Part shown: one piece after another, positions 40,381 through 49,798 of the stretch
Layout: the number at the start of each line of letters is the position of its first letter
Numbering within the stretch: position 1 is the first letter of the stretch
NCBI GenBank assembly: GCA_001771815.1
Contig: MEPU01000006.1
Coordinates: 124,001 to 188,000 of the forward strand
Origin: Bdellovibrionales bacterium RIFCSPHIGHO2_01_FULL_40_29
Lineage (GTDB): Bacteria > Bdellovibrionota > Bdellovibrionia > Bdellovibrionales > Bdellovibrionaceae
Direction of reading: 5' to 3'
DNA length: 64,000 nt
Program-made: the position numbers and the translations under genes
The notes under the pieces: generated by a model
What the model saw: only the letters and a program-made list of their open reading frames with translations
Database searches by the model: none
Told to the model about the DNA's origin: nothing

Positions 40381-42471
40381 TTACCCGGCCAAACCAACTG
40401 TAGCCACAGACTGAACTCGGGCATCTGCCGTGATTTCATTATGTGACAAGACAATAAGCTGCGGGATGAAACGTGAAACCAATTTAAATATATGACGACG
40501 TACAGTTGGACTGGTCAGCAGAATGGGCTGTCCGGCAATTTCGGGATGACTCTCGATACGATTTGCAATATTTGAAATCATTTTTGAAGCCGATTGTGGA
40601 TCCATAACCAATTGCACACCTTGCTCTGTTTGCAAAAGTGAATTCGAAACCAACTCTTCCATTTTTGAATCAAAAGTCATAACACTCACTGAGCCATCCT
40701 CAGAAACATACTTAGCTGTAATGGACCGAGACAAATGTTTACGAACTGCCTCTGTTAGTAAATCCAAATCCTTTGTTCGTGATGCTTCGTCAGCTAATGT
40801 TTCAAAAATGGTCAACAAATCACGAATTGAAATTTGTTCTTTAAGCAAGTTTTGCAATACTCGAACGACGCCACCCAATGACAACGCATCGGGAATAAGG
40901 TCTTCGATAACTTTGGGATGAGTTTTCTTTAGATTTTCGATCAACTGTGAAACCTCTTGGCGACCCAATAGCTCATGAGCATGAGTGCGAACCATTTCCG
41001 TGATATGAGTGGCCATGACTGTTGGCAAATCCACAACCGTGTATCCCGCAATTTCAGCTTCTTCACGTTTTGAGGGATGAATCCAAACAGCATCCAAACC
41101 AAAAGCAGGTTCTTTCGTTGGAACTCCTTCGATTTTCTTTCGCACATCTCCTGGATCCATAGCCATTAAGCTATCGGGTTTCAAAATTCCACCACCAATA
41201 CGACTGCCCTTCATCATAAAGCGGTATTCACCGGGTGCTAATGTGAGATTGTCCCGAATATGGACGCTGGGTACAACAATACCCAAATCCAATGCAAATT
41301 GTTTTCGAAGACTGGCTATACGCTCTAACAAATCGCCGGACTTACTAGAATCAACAACATTAATAAGTCCGTATCCCACCTCAAGCTCAACCATATCCAA
41401 TGGCAGCATGCTTTCGACATTTTCTTTTTTAGGTGCAGCTAATTCGGCATCTACTTTTCGTTTCGCCTCAACAACAGCTTCCTGTCGATACTGAGTTATC
41501 GTCCAAGCAATTCCCGCCATCACAATAGCCATAACGATAAATGGAGTTCCTGGTAACCCCGGAACCATACCCAATGCCGTTAGGACAGCAGCGCAAATAT
41601 AAATAGCCTTGGGATTCAGTAATAATTGACTTGTCAACTCTGTTCCCATGCTCTCGTCAGTACTGCTTCGAGTGACAATCATACCTGCTGCTGTTGAAAT
41701 AATAAGGGCCGGAATCTGTGCTAATAGTCCATCACCAATCGATAGCATCGTATAGAATTTTGCAGCTGATCCAACATCCAGTCCCTTTTGCATCACACCA
41801 ATTAAAAGACCACCTAAAATATTCACAACGGTGATAATGATACCTGCTATGGCATCACCACGAACAAACTTGCTGGCACCATCCATGGCTCCATAAAAAT
41901 CAGCCTCTTGTTCAATTTCTTTTCGACGACGCTTGGCTTCTTGTTCATTAATAATTCCGGCATTTAATTCCGCATCGATTGACATTTGTTTTCCAGGCAT
42001 GGCATCCAAAGTGAACCGTGCTGCAACTTCGGCAACTCGACCAGAACCTTTTGTAATAACAATAAAATTGATCACAACCAGAATAATAAAAACAATCAAA
42101 CCAATAACATAGTTATCGCCAACAACAAAGTTACCAAATGACTTAATAACTCCACCGGCCGCCTGAGTACCTTCATGACCATGTGTCAAAATCAAGCGCG
42201 TTGTCGCAACGTTCAAAGCCAATCGAAACAAAGTTGTCAAAAGTAATAAAGATGGAAAAGATGAAAAATCTAAAGTTCTTTTAATATATATAGCTGTTAA
42301 TAAAATCAATAAGCTCAATGCCAAAGAAAATGTCAGCGCAATATCCAGCATGAATGCCGGCAGTGGAATAATCATCACACTGATAATTCCCAACAAACCG
42401 AAGGCTATAAAAAGATCGGTATTCTTAGTTAATTTTTCAAATCGTTTCATAAACTGAAATATTTGTTCCAC
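40381..42471 (-). CDS. flhA: FlhA flagellar export gate protein
   Basis: Large inner-membrane subunit of the flagellar type III export gate. The 696-residue chain has seven or eight N-terminal helices, the FHIPEP-type region (GSGRVAEVAARFTLDAMPGKQMSIDAELNAG, then RRKEIEQEADFYGAMDGASKFVRGDAIAG) and the cytoplasmic C-domain (ALSLGGVVRVLQNLLKEQI ... PVLLTSPTVRRHIF-like PILLTSPTVRRH). GTG at 42471, one base inside the flhB stop, has AGG six bases upstream; ATG at 42450 would lose it. Confidence 0.97.
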   Translation of the reverse strand: MEQIFQFMKRFEKLTKNTDLFIAFGLLGIISVMIIPLPAFMLDIALTFSLALSLLILLTAIYIKRTLDFSSFPSLLLLTTLFRLALNVATTRLILTHGHEGTQAAGGVIKSFGNFVVGDNYVIGLIVFIILVVINFIVITKGSGRVAEVAARFTLDAMPGKQMSIDAELNAGIINEQEAKRRRKEIEQEADFYGAMDGASKFVRGDAIAGIIITVVNILGGLLIGVMQKGLDVGSAAKFYTMLSIGDGLLAQIPALIISTAAGMIVTRSSTDESMGTELTSQLLLNPKAIYICAAVLTALGMVPGLPGTPFIVMAIVMAGIAWTITQYRQEAVVEAKRKVDAELAAPKKENVESMLPLDMVELEVGYGLINVVDSSKSGDLLERIASLRKQFALDLGIVVPSVHIRDNLTLAPGEYRFMMKGSRIGGGILKPDSLMAMDPGDVRKKIEGVPTKEPAFGLDAVWIHPSKREEAEIAGYTVVDLPTVMATHITEMVRTHAHELLGRQEVSQLIENLKKTHPKVIEDLIPDALSLGGVVRVLQNLLKEQISIRDLLTIFETLADEASRTKDLDLLTEAVRKHLSRSITAKYVSEDGSVSVMTFDSKMEELVSNSLLQTEQGVQLVMDPQSASKMISNIANRIESHPEIAGQPILLTSPTVRRHIFKLVSRFIPQLIVLSHNEITADARVQSVATVGLAG

Positions 42472-43553
42472 TATAAACCTCGCTCGGCTGGTCTACGCTT
42501 TTTTCGGCGCAGACGGAAAACGTACGACAACACTTCGGCAACGGCCACGAACAACTCTCGGGGAATGACCTGTCCAATTTTCATTGTTTTAAATATAGTT
42601 CGAGCCAATGGCTTATTCTCGATAACTGGTATGTTATTATCACGCGCTATCTGTTTAATTTTTTCCGCCATATGATCCATACCCTTGGCAATAAGTTGTG
42701 GAGCCGGCAATTTATCTGAATATTTCAATACCACAGCAATATGAGTTGGATTTGTTATAACAACATCTCCCTTAGGAATTTCACTCATCATCTTTCGAGT
42801 GGCCATTTCACGCTGAACTTTTCGAATTCGCGCCTTAACCATGGGATCACCATCTCGAGATTTCAACTCTTGTTTTACTTCTTCCTTAGTCATCATCATT
42901 TCTTTTTCAAGCTGCCATCTTTGGAAAAAGTAATCAGCTAAGGCCAACACCAGCATGAAAAAACCAGTTCCCATTAAAAGCTTAAAAAGAATTTCTCCCA
43001 TATACGTCATCAACTGAGAAATCGAGTATCCCGCCAAGTATGGAATTTGATGCAGTTCAGATTTCAAGAGCAGGTACATGACCGTAGCGACTGCTGTCAT
43101 TTTAAGAATTGATTTAAATAGTTCGGCAACTCCACGCATTGAAAAAATACGACCCAAACCATTCAATGGATTGATCTTGTTAAAATTAGGACTCAACGCA
43201 TCTTCGATTTGAAGCAATCCTGTTTGAGCGATATGCGAACCGACCCCAATGACCAATGCAATAACAAAGACTGGTCCTGTAAGAATGACCAACTTTAAAC
43301 CAACAAATGAAAAGACATCATTGAGCTTGCCTTCACGGAAAAGCTGAATCAAATCGCCGCCCATTGTGCGATTAAAGATTTCAAATATATTCTGCAAGAA
43401 AAAACGTCCCGAAATGTAAATCAATCCAGCAGCCACCAAAAAGAAAACCGCTGAACCCAGTTCACGAGTCATTGCCACTTGTCCGCGCTTACGAAATTCT
43501 TCGCGGCGCTGGTCCGTGGCCTGTTCGGTTTTATCGCCCTGGTCTTCTGACAC
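42471..43553 (-). CDS. flhB: FlhB flagellar export substrate-switch protein
   Basis: Inner-membrane export protein that self-cleaves to switch export from hook to filament subunits. The 360-residue chain has the family's start KTEQATDQRREEFRKRGQV, four membrane segments and the autocleavage motif NPTH (about residue 270, in DVVITNPTHIAVVLKY), then a basic tail ending RLRRKKRRPAERGL. GTG at 43553 has AAGGA about seven bases before it. A 57-bp gap separates it from fliR. Confidence 0.97.
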   Translation of the reverse strand: MSEDQGDKTEQATDQRREEFRKRGQVAMTRELGSAVFFLVAAGLIYISGRFFLQNIFEIFNRTMGGDLIQLFREGKLNDVFSFVGLKLVILTGPVFVIALVIGVGSHIAQTGLLQIEDALSPNFNKINPLNGLGRIFSMRGVAELFKSILKMTAVATVMYLLLKSELHQIPYLAGYSISQLMTYMGEILFKLLMGTGFFMLVLALADYFFQRWQLEKEMMMTKEEVKQELKSRDGDPMVKARIRKVQREMATRKMMSEIPKGDVVITNPTHIAVVLKYSDKLPAPQLIAKGMDHMAEKIKQIARDNNIPVIENKPLARTIFKTMKIGQVIPRELFVAVAEVLSYVFRLRRKKRRPAERGL

Positions 43554-43610
43554 TATCGTTCCTTCCTAGAACGTGACTCTGTCGCTGTCCATCATGGACA
43601 GCTGGTCGGT

Positions 43611-44396
43611 TTATAACGTTTTCATAAACTTAAAAAATTCAACTGCTGTCAAATCCAATAGACCCGACATCTCCATCACCAATAATGGTAAACTTATAAA
43701 AATAATTCCAAAACCCAGTAACGTTGCTATAGATACGGATGTGACCAAAACATTAATTTGTGGAACAGCTCGACTGAGTAATGCAATTCCAACTTGAACA
43801 ATAATCATTGAAATCAATATAGGAGCTGAAATTTTAATTCCCAGGATAAAGAATTCTTGAGTTCGCATAACCACTTCGGCAAATGATTGAATATTAAACT
43901 GTGCCATAGCCAATTCTGAGGTCGTAAAACTTTGCACCAATCCTTGAATCATCATGTGATGACCATTCAGTGCAAAAAACAACAGCGTCCCAACCGTCAC
44001 ATAGAACTGTTCCATAGCATTTCCCATGGAACCTAACATTGGGTTGAACAACTGTGCCTGACCCAATCCTGTTGAGACAGAAACAATTTCACCCGCCATC
44101 GATAAAGCAAAAAAGAATATTCTGGTGAAAAATCCCAACACCAATCCAATTAAAAGTTCTGTTCCCGCCATCAAAATCAATTGGCTTTCGTTTTCACTGA
44201 GTCGCGCGATAACCATATTTGTTGCTACGGGTTTAAAAACCAAAATCGTCAATACCACAGAGAATAAAACTTTGACCGCAACTGAAATCGTCGGCGAACT
44301 AAATATCGCGGAAGACATTACAAATGCAGTCATTCTTAAAAGAATAAGTCCAAATGCAAGAACTTGAATTTCATTCAGTTGAGAAATATTGATCAT
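43611..44396 (-). CDS. fliR: FliR flagellar export gate protein
   Basis: Export-gate core subunit. The 261-residue protein is nearly all hydrophobic with five or six helices and the FliR-like SAIFSSPTISVAVKVLFS, GQAQLFNPMLGS and PLLVMEMSGLL segments. Its ATG follows the fliQ stop with no gap (TAGATG), showing coupling. With FliP and FliQ it forms the helical export pore. Confidence 0.94.
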   Translation of the reverse strand: MINISQLNEIQVLAFGLILLRMTAFVMSSAIFSSPTISVAVKVLFSVVLTILVFKPVATNMVIARLSENESQLILMAGTELLIGLVLGFFTRIFFFALSMAGEIVSVSTGLGQAQLFNPMLGSMGNAMEQFYVTVGTLLFFALNGHHMMIQGLVQSFTTSELAMAQFNIQSFAEVVMRTQEFFILGIKISAPILISMIIVQVGIALLSRAVPQINVLVTSVSIATLLGFGIIFISLPLLVMEMSGLLDLTAVEFFKFMKTL

Positions 44397-44672
44397 CTAG
44401 GGCCCTCTTACAACAGTCGAAATATTATCAAAAAGGCTCACAGTATATGTGCTTAAAGTATCCAGCATCCACGGTCCCGCCAAAATCAAGACTATAGCTA
44501 TGACAACCATCTTCGGAACAAAGGTCAGTGTGTTTTCATTTATTTGAGTCAAAGCTTGAAAAATACTGATGATCAAACCAATGATCAATGTACTCAAAAG
44601 CATTGGCGCTGCCACCATTGCCAAAGTTTTCAAAGCATCTTGCCCGAGTTGTATTACGATATCTTCGTTCAC
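44397..44672 (-). CDS. fliQ: FliQ flagellar export gate protein
   Basis: The 91-residue, two-helix protein has the FliQ pattern PMLLSTLIIGLIISIFQALTQ then NENTLTFVPKMV. GTG start with GAGG six or seven bases upstream. It sits between fliP and fliR as in most flagellar operons. Confidence 0.95.
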   Translation of the reverse strand: MNEDIVIQLGQDALKTLAMVAAPMLLSTLIIGLIISIFQALTQINENTLTFVPKMVVIAIVLILAGPWMLDTLSTYTVSLFDNISTVVRGP

Positions 44673-44681
44673 GCGCCACCT

Positions 44682-45425
44682 CTATCCGAAACTTTTGACC
44701 ATGGAACCAATAAGCAAACTCCAACCATCGACTAAAACAAAAAGCATAATCTTAAATGGCAAAGCAATAACAGTTGGCGGAACCATCATCATACCCATAG
44801 CCATCAAAACGCTGGCAGCCAGGATGTCGATAATAAGAAAAGGCAAAAATATAATAAAACCTATCATGAATGCGGTCTTCAGTTCAGATACAATAAAGGC
44901 AGGAACTAGAACCAATGTCGGGACATCTGCACGAGTTTTCGGTTTTTCAACTTGGGCCAATTTTATAAAAAGAGCCAAATCTTGATCGCGCGTTTGATTG
45001 AACATAAACTTTCTTAACGGAACCAATGCATTTTCAATGGCAATATCTTGGTTCATTGTTCCGTTCATATACGGTTGAAGCGAGTTCTGATTGATGTCTT
45101 TAAAAGCCGGCCCCATTACAAAGAACGTTAAAAATAAAGATAATCCCACCAACAACTGATTGGGTGGCATCTGCTGAACACCTAAGGCTTGTCGCAGAAA
45201 GGAAAGCACAATTAAAATGCGTGTAAATCCTGTCATCATGATGAGAATCGCCGGCGCTAAAGTCAAAACAGTCATGATCAAGACTAGCTTGATCGCACTG
45301 ACCACTTCCGTTGGATTCTGCGTGGTTTTAAAACCCAAATTCAATGTGGGCAGAGTCACCTGAGCCATGGCCCAAGAGCCTAAAAGAAAAATCGACAATG
45401 GCGCAAACCATCTCAAAAATCTCAC
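44682..45425 (-). CDS. fliP: FliP flagellar export gate protein
   Basis: The 247-residue protein has a cleavable signal (WFAPLSIFLLGSWAMAQ), as FliP usually does, then ILIMMTGFTRILIVLSFLRQALG, TPPNQ-type MPPNQLLVGLSLFLT, FIVSELKTAFMIGFIIFLPFLIIDI and MGMMMVPP, all family marks. GTG at 45425 overlaps the fliO stop (GTGA) and has GAGGAG six bases upstream. Confidence 0.97.
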   Translation of the reverse strand: MRFLRWFAPLSIFLLGSWAMAQVTLPTLNLGFKTTQNPTEVVSAIKLVLIMTVLTLAPAILIMMTGFTRILIVLSFLRQALGVQQMPPNQLLVGLSLFLTFFVMGPAFKDINQNSLQPYMNGTMNQDIAIENALVPLRKFMFNQTRDQDLALFIKLAQVEKPKTRADVPTLVLVPAFIVSELKTAFMIGFIIFLPFLIIDILAASVLMAMGMMMVPPTVIALPFKIMLFVLVDGWSLLIGSMVKSFG

Positions 45426-46048
45426 GAAATGCTCCTCATTGATTTGATTTTTTTCGAAACAGTATCTTTAAGTCCGGCAAAGGAAAATTCTTCTTCAAGG
45501 TCATTAGCATCAGCACCCATCGCTACTGAAGTTGCTCCGGCACCCATTTGACCTGTTGATGCATTTAATGCTTCATTAAAATTTTTAGGTAAATTTTGTT
45601 GTGGCACTTCGTCATCTAATAGAGCAAGTGATTTAATCATGGAAATATTTGAATCCGTAACTCCAATAAGAATAGATTCCCCAGCAACATGCACAATAGC
45701 TAAACTTTTTTTCGGCCCAAGATAGTGTTGTGATAACACCTTAATTTGCATATTAGATTTATTGATTGTATTCGAAGTTTTATACTTACGCACAAAATAG
45801 TAGGCCGCACCAAGCATGGACGATATGATCACACCCGTCAGTAAGATACGAGTCGATGCTGGGGGAGCATCTGCCGATTTTTTAATCGTATCAATATTCA
45901 AAGGAATTTTTTCTTCCGGAGAAATCGTTGCTGCTTGCTCAGTTTCAATAGCAGCAGTTGGCTTTTCAACATTTACCATTTCTTCAGCAGTAAAGCCAAA
46001 GCTTGATAACAAAATGGAAACTGTAAAAATTAAAAAGCTTTTCATCAT
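45422..46048 (-). CDS. fliO: FliO-like flagellar assembly protein
   Basis: The 208-residue protein has a signal peptide, a Thr/Glu-rich periplasmic part, one membrane helix ([19 protein letters not shown]) and the FliO cytoplasmic core ([37 protein letters not shown]). FliO helps FliP assemble. ATG 46048 overlaps the fliN stop as ATGA. FliO is the most variable flagellar gene; order supports the call. Confidence 0.9.
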   Translation of the reverse strand: MMKSFLIFTVSILLSSFGFTAEEMVNVEKPTAAIETEQAATISPEEKIPLNIDTIKKSADAPPASTRILLTGVIISSMLGAAYYFVRKYKTSNTINKSNMQIKVLSQHYLGPKKSLAIVHVAGESILIGVTDSNISMIKSLALLDDEVPQQNLPKNFNEALNASTGQMGAGATSVAMGADANDLEEEFSFAGLKDTVSKKIKSMRSIS

Positions 46049-46401
46049 TTTAATTGCTCGATTCTTTCTGAAGGCGAAATAATATCTGTTAGACGCACAC
46101 CAAATTTTTCATTGACGACAACGGCCTCACCGCGAGCAATCAATTTTCCGTTAACCAATACTTCCATTGGTTCACCGGCAAGCTTGGAAAGCTCTAGCAC
46201 TGAACCTTGCGTCAAGTTCAAGAGTTCACTGACGGCCATTTTTGTTCGACCAAGTTCAACAGTCACCTTAAGAGGAATATCTAAAATAAGGTTCAAGTTT
46301 TTATCTTTAGCCGGGCTTAATTTATGTTCGCCCGTTGTCACGGCTTCTTTAAGCTCGTCCAATTGACCTGCAATATTGTCCAATGGATCATTATTTCCCA
46401 T
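46045..46401 (-). CDS. fliN: FliN flagellar switch protein
   Basis: The 118-residue protein is a SpoA-type switch subunit: [67 protein letters not shown]. It joins FliM in the C-ring, where CheY control is read. It lies 11 bases after fliM and is coupled to fliO. Confidence 0.96.
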   Translation of the reverse strand: MGNNDPLDNIAGQLDELKEAVTTGEHKLSPAKDKNLNLILDIPLKVTVELGRTKMAVSELLNLTQGSVLELSKLAGEPMEVLVNGKLIARGEAVVVNEKFGVRLTDIISPSERIEQLK

Positions 46402-46412
46402 ACTTCCCCCTG

Positions 46413-47402
46413 TTATTTCTCGATAGACCGTGTAATTTGCATCGCCACAGTTCCATGATGTATTCCATAGTAACCTTTAAACTTTTTAACGTCTTCAACC
46501 TGGATATCCAGTTCGCCAGAAGAATCTTGCGTTAAAGGAATGATATCCCCTACTTTTAGACCCATTAGGTCCTTCAATTTAATTTCTGTTTCACCCAAGT
46601 TCACATTGATATCGACTTCTGTTTCAAGAAGCTGCTCTTTGATAATGGACGTCCAAAGTTTTTTATCTGTTTGATCTGATTCAACCTGAAATCCTGTCGA
46701 TAATTTTTGCTTAATGGGTTCGATCGTCGAATACGGAATAACAATTGAAATTGTTCCCGATGCGGCCTCGAGCTCTACATCAAATGTTGTTGCAATAACC
46801 ACATCTGTCGGAGGCACAATCCCCACGAACTGAGGATTGATTTCGGTCCGTTGAAATGAACAACCAATTTTTTCAATCGTTGACCAGGATTGCTCAAGAT
46901 CATTAATTGCTAACTCGACAACTTTTTTAACAATCTGCAATTCAATAGGCGTAAATTCTTTTCCATCAAGTTTTGCATAGGGGCGATCAGCACCACCAAA
47001 AAAAGAATCCACAAGGGCATAGGCCAATTTAGCTTCGATGACAAACAGGGCGGAACCCCGAAGATTATTGAAACGCAATACCGACATGCATGTTGGTATT
47101 GGCAATGTATTGATAAACTCACCAAATTTTAAGAACTCAGTCGATGTTAACGTGATAGAAGCAATCTTACGCAAAGAGGATGAAAGGGATACACGAAATG
47201 AACGCATGAATTTTTCGTAGATAACTTCCAATTGCGGAAGACGGCCACGAATAATCCTATCCTGACTGGTTAAATCATAATTGATAATGTTTTTGCCATC
47301 ATCTCTGATCTTCTTAACGTTCGAATCTGCCGTTGGGACATCGCCGTCAGTGACGGCTGCCAAAAGGGCATCAACTTCGCTCTGCGATAAAATTTGGTTC
47401 AT
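46413..47402 (-). CDS. fliM: FliM flagellar switch protein
   Basis: The 329-residue switch subunit opens with [13 protein letters not shown], the short N-terminal peptide that binds phospho-CheY, then a CheC-like middle domain ([31 protein letters not shown]) and a C-terminal SpoA domain ([29 protein letters not shown]). Length and order are typical. It is 12 bases after fliL. Confidence 0.96.
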   Translation of the reverse strand: MNQILSQSEVDALLAAVTDGDVPTADSNVKKIRDDGKNIINYDLTSQDRIIRGRLPQLEVIYEKFMRSFRVSLSSSLRKIASITLTSTEFLKFGEFINTLPIPTCMSVLRFNNLRGSALFVIEAKLAYALVDSFFGGADRPYAKLDGKEFTPIELQIVKKVVELAINDLEQSWSTIEKIGCSFQRTEINPQFVGIVPPTDVVIATTFDVELEAASGTISIVIPYSTIEPIKQKLSTGFQVESDQTDKKLWTSIIKEQLLETEVDINVNLGETEIKLKDLMGLKVGDIIPLTQDSSGELDIQVEDVKKFKGYYGIHHGTVAMQITRSIEK

Positions 47403-47414
47403 GCAAACCTCTTT

Positions 47415-47948
47415 TTAATTGTAAATCAACTCTGTGAAGTAAACGTTCATAATTTTTCCTTTACTTAAAAAGGAATTAACCTGATCTTTGATTTCGTTGC
47501 GAAGAAAGTCTTTGCCTTCTTTGGTAGAAACTTCGTCATAGGTCTTGCTTGATAGAATAATAATAATGAAATCACGTATCTGAGCTTTGCGATTATCGAT
47601 CTCTTGAATAATATCCTGACCTTTAACTTCCAGCTCCATATTCACTTTAAGAACTTTACGGCCCTTAGATCCGGCTAAGTTCACAATAAATGTTTCCAGC
47701 GGAATAACTTTACCGACTTCTTCAAGAACGAGCTGTTCAGTTTTGTCGTCTTTTTCAACGCCTTCGACCACTTGTTCAATTGTTGTTGTGGGTTTTTGAG
47801 AATTTTTATAGAGCATAAATCCCACGCCCAAAACGACAACCATATTCACAACCACAAGAGCGATCAGTAAATACGACTTTGATCCAGTAGATGGTACTGA
47901 AACTTCCGGTGCTGCTGCTGCTTCTTTTGGTGCTTTTTCTTCAGCCAC
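47415..47948 (-). CDS. fliL: FliL flagellar stator-associated protein
   Basis: The 177-residue protein has a single N-terminal membrane helix (YLLIALVVVNMVVVLGVGFML) and the periplasmic FliL domain (PLETFIVNLAG ... NRKAQIRDFIIIILSSKTYDEVSTKEGKDFLRNEIKD). GTG at 47948 has GGAGG seven bases before it. It heads the flagellar operon; a sigma-54 promoter lies about 80 bp upstream. Confidence 0.94.
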   Translation of the reverse strand: MAEEKAPKEAAAAPEVSVPSTGSKSYLLIALVVVNMVVVLGVGFMLYKNSQKPTTTIEQVVEGVEKDDKTEQLVLEEVGKVIPLETFIVNLAGSKGRKVLKVNMELEVKGQDIIQEIDNRKAQIRDFIIIILSSKTYDEVSTKEGKDFLRNEIKDQVNSFLSKGKIMNVYFTELIYN

Positions 47949-48024
47949 TTTTCATCCTCCGTGATGAGGGGAAGCCAAAAACCTATCTTCAAAACAGAAG
48001 ATACAACTCCCCACAAAAAGAACG

Positions 48025-48041
48025 AGCAACACAAGTGCCAA
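48025..48041 (-). promoter_or_regulatory. Sigma-54 (RpoN) promoter of the flagellar operon
   Basis: On the minus strand TTGGCAC-TTGTG-TTGCT matches the -24/-12 consensus TGGCAC-N5-TTGC at every defined base, with GG at -24 and GC at -12 in correct spacing. It lies about 78 bases before the fliL GTG and points into the operon. Many polar-flagellate bacteria use sigma-54 for this class of operon. Confidence 0.85.
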
Positions 48042-48097
48042 CTGGACTTTGATCAAGTGATTTATTTTTTATCGCGTAGAAGTCAAAAAAATGAACT

Positions 48098-48124
48098 TAG
48101 ACTGAAAGACAAAAGTCTGGTCTA
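48098..48124 (-). promoter_or_regulatory. Nested inverted repeat upstream of the sigma-54 promoter
   Basis: TAGAC (48098-48102) pairs with GTCTA (48120-48124), and inside them AGAC-AAAA-GTCT (48107-48118) forms a second dyad. The centre is about 97 bases upstream of the predicted transcription start, the usual place for an enhancer-binding activator (FlrC/FleQ/NtrC type). The binding protein is not known. Confidence 0.5.
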
Positions 48125-48168
48125 GGAAAAAAGATGCCTATCCTATGACTGGTCCTGTTGGAATTTTG

Positions 48169-48969
48169 TCATTGCCCCGACTGGTCTAAAATCTGGAGAA
48201 ACTTATTTACCAAAACAGGATTTCCAGCAACTAAGGTTTTTTCGAAGGGTGTGTAGTTTTGATTTTGATAGGTTCTAAGAATTCCACCGGCTTCTTCAAT
48301 CAAAATTTTTCCTGCAGCTGTATCCCAAGGCTTCAAATTTTTTTCCCAAAACAAATCAAAAACCCCGCTGCTGACCAAAGCCAAATCATAGGCCGCCGCG
48401 CCCGGACGCCGAATACCTCGTGCCAGCCTGACAAATTTTGAAAAAATACGAATCTGCTCTTCGAGATACTCAGGCTCTTCAGCAAAAAAACCAGTCGCTA
48501 GGAGCGCATCAGAAAACTCGGCCGTTTTTGAAACAGACATTTTTTCACCATTACAAAAAGCTCCGCCGCCTCGAATGGCTGTCCAGGTTTGATTCAGCAT
48601 CGGAACGTCTATAATTCCCAACTCAATTTCGCCCTGAACCTCAAGAGCTAACGAGATACAAAAGATAGGAAACTGATGAACAAAATTAGTCGTCCCATCT
48701 AATGGATCCAAGATCCAGCGCGCTTTATGCGACGGTTTAAACTCGGTTTGATTTTCATTAAAACTGGTTTCTTCACCCAAAAAATCGACGTCAGGACATA
48801 ACCGAGCAAGCTCTTTTTTCATTAAATCTTCGCAGGTCCGATCGGCTTCACTGACTAGACCAGCCTTTTCCTTGGATTCGATGTGGCTAATTTTTCCAAA
48901 ATATCCCAATAAACAGGCGCGACCAATATCTACAGCGCTTTTAGCAGCTTCAAACCTAGACTTTATCAT
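48169..48969 (-). CDS. Inositol monophosphatase family protein
   Basis: Magnesium-dependent, lithium-sensitive type sugar phosphatase. The 266-residue chain has LGEET, ILDPLDGTTNFVHQFP (metal-binding Asp residues), GAFCNGEKMSVS, and KPWDTAAGKILIEEAGG near the C-terminus. Substrates in this family include inositol phosphate, fructose bisphosphate and NAD-related phosphates; which applies is unclear. GGGTGA lies six or seven bases before ATG. It diverges from the SPOR gene. Confidence 0.9.
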   Translation of the reverse strand: MIKSRFEAAKSAVDIGRACLLGYFGKISHIESKEKAGLVSEADRTCEDLMKKELARLCPDVDFLGEETSFNENQTEFKPSHKARWILDPLDGTTNFVHQFPIFCISLALEVQGEIELGIIDVPMLNQTWTAIRGGGAFCNGEKMSVSKTAEFSDALLATGFFAEEPEYLEEQIRIFSKFVRLARGIRRPGAAAYDLALVSSGVFDLFWEKNLKPWDTAAGKILIEEAGGILRTYQNQNYTPFEKTLVAGNPVLVNKFLQILDQSGQ

Positions 48970-48985
48970 ATTTTTTCACCCTGAT

Positions 48986-49015
48986 TTGACGATTTTTTCA
49001 TCTATGAGTTACACT
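48986..49015 (+). promoter_or_regulatory. Candidate sigma-70 promoter of the SPOR gene
   Basis: TTGACG (48986-48991) and TACACT (49010-49015) are 18 bp apart, about 45 bp before the SPOR start. The -10 matches four of six consensus bases. By eye only. Confidence 0.38.
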
Positions 49016-49060
49016 ATATAAACATTGTGATTACAAGTCATTCAAAACGGAGTCAGACAC

Positions 49061-49789
49061 ATGAGTCAAAAAACAGACAAGATGTTAAAGTTAGCTTTAG
49101 TCTTTTTTATTTCGTTACTTTCTTTTTCAATTGGTACATTTGTTGGTAAGAAATATTCAGACAATCAACACAAACTAGCACAACTTGAGCCCCAAAAAAC
49201 AACTGAGGTCGCTACCCATGATTTCGCACCAAACTCAGTTGATGCTAAAACTGAATCCAGTGAAAAATCTGATCCTTTATTGACTGATTCTGAAGTGGCA
49301 AAGATTGCCGAAGAGTTTGCAACAGATGACACCGAAATGAATTCTTCACTTGAAAAAGATATTACTGTTGCGGATTCTGAAGAAAAAGATATCAAAGAGG
49401 TTACCGTTGCAACAAAAGCAACAACACAAGCTAAAACACCAAAAGTAGCCTCAGCAGCTGCTGTGCCTAGTCAAGCAAAGCAAATACAAACGGCTATTGA
49501 CAAAATCAAGATGGAAGCGTCTCGAGAAGTGGCCAGCATCCCAGCGAATGTTGGACAGTATACCGTTCAAGTTGGATCCTTCCCGACTCAAATGGAAGCT
49601 CAAAAATTAACTCAAGAATTATTAAATAAAGGTTACAAATCGAGCTTTGTCGCAGCTCAAGTCAATGGTCAAACATGGCATCGCGTTCAAGTGGGTTTAT
49701 TTGGAACTGTTAAAGAAGCTCAAGATTATAAAAAAGATTTTCTTGAAAAAACAAAACTGTCAGCAGCCATCGTCCAACGAGTTAAATAG
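49061..49789 (+). CDS. SPOR-domain inner-membrane protein
   Basis: The 242-residue protein has a short cytoplasmic start, one membrane helix (LALVFFISLLSFSIGTFVG), a long acidic/Thr-rich linker and a C-terminal SPOR domain (YTVQVGSFPTQMEAQKLTQELLNKG, WHRVQVGLFGTVKEAQDYKK). SPOR domains bind denuded septal peptidoglycan, so a cell-division or cell-wall role (FtsN/DamX-like) is expected. GGAG eight bases before ATG. Confidence 0.88.
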   Translation: MSQKTDKMLKLALVFFISLLSFSIGTFVGKKYSDNQHKLAQLEPQKTTEVATHDFAPNSVDAKTESSEKSDPLLTDSEVAKIAEEFATDDTEMNSSLEKDITVADSEEKDIKEVTVATKATTQAKTPKVASAAAVPSQAKQIQTAIDKIKMEASREVASIPANVGQYTVQVGSFPTQMEAQKLTQELLNKGYKSSFVAAQVNGQTWHRVQVGLFGTVKEAQDYKKDFLEKTKLSAAIVQRVK

Positions 49790-49798
49790 CTTATCGAA

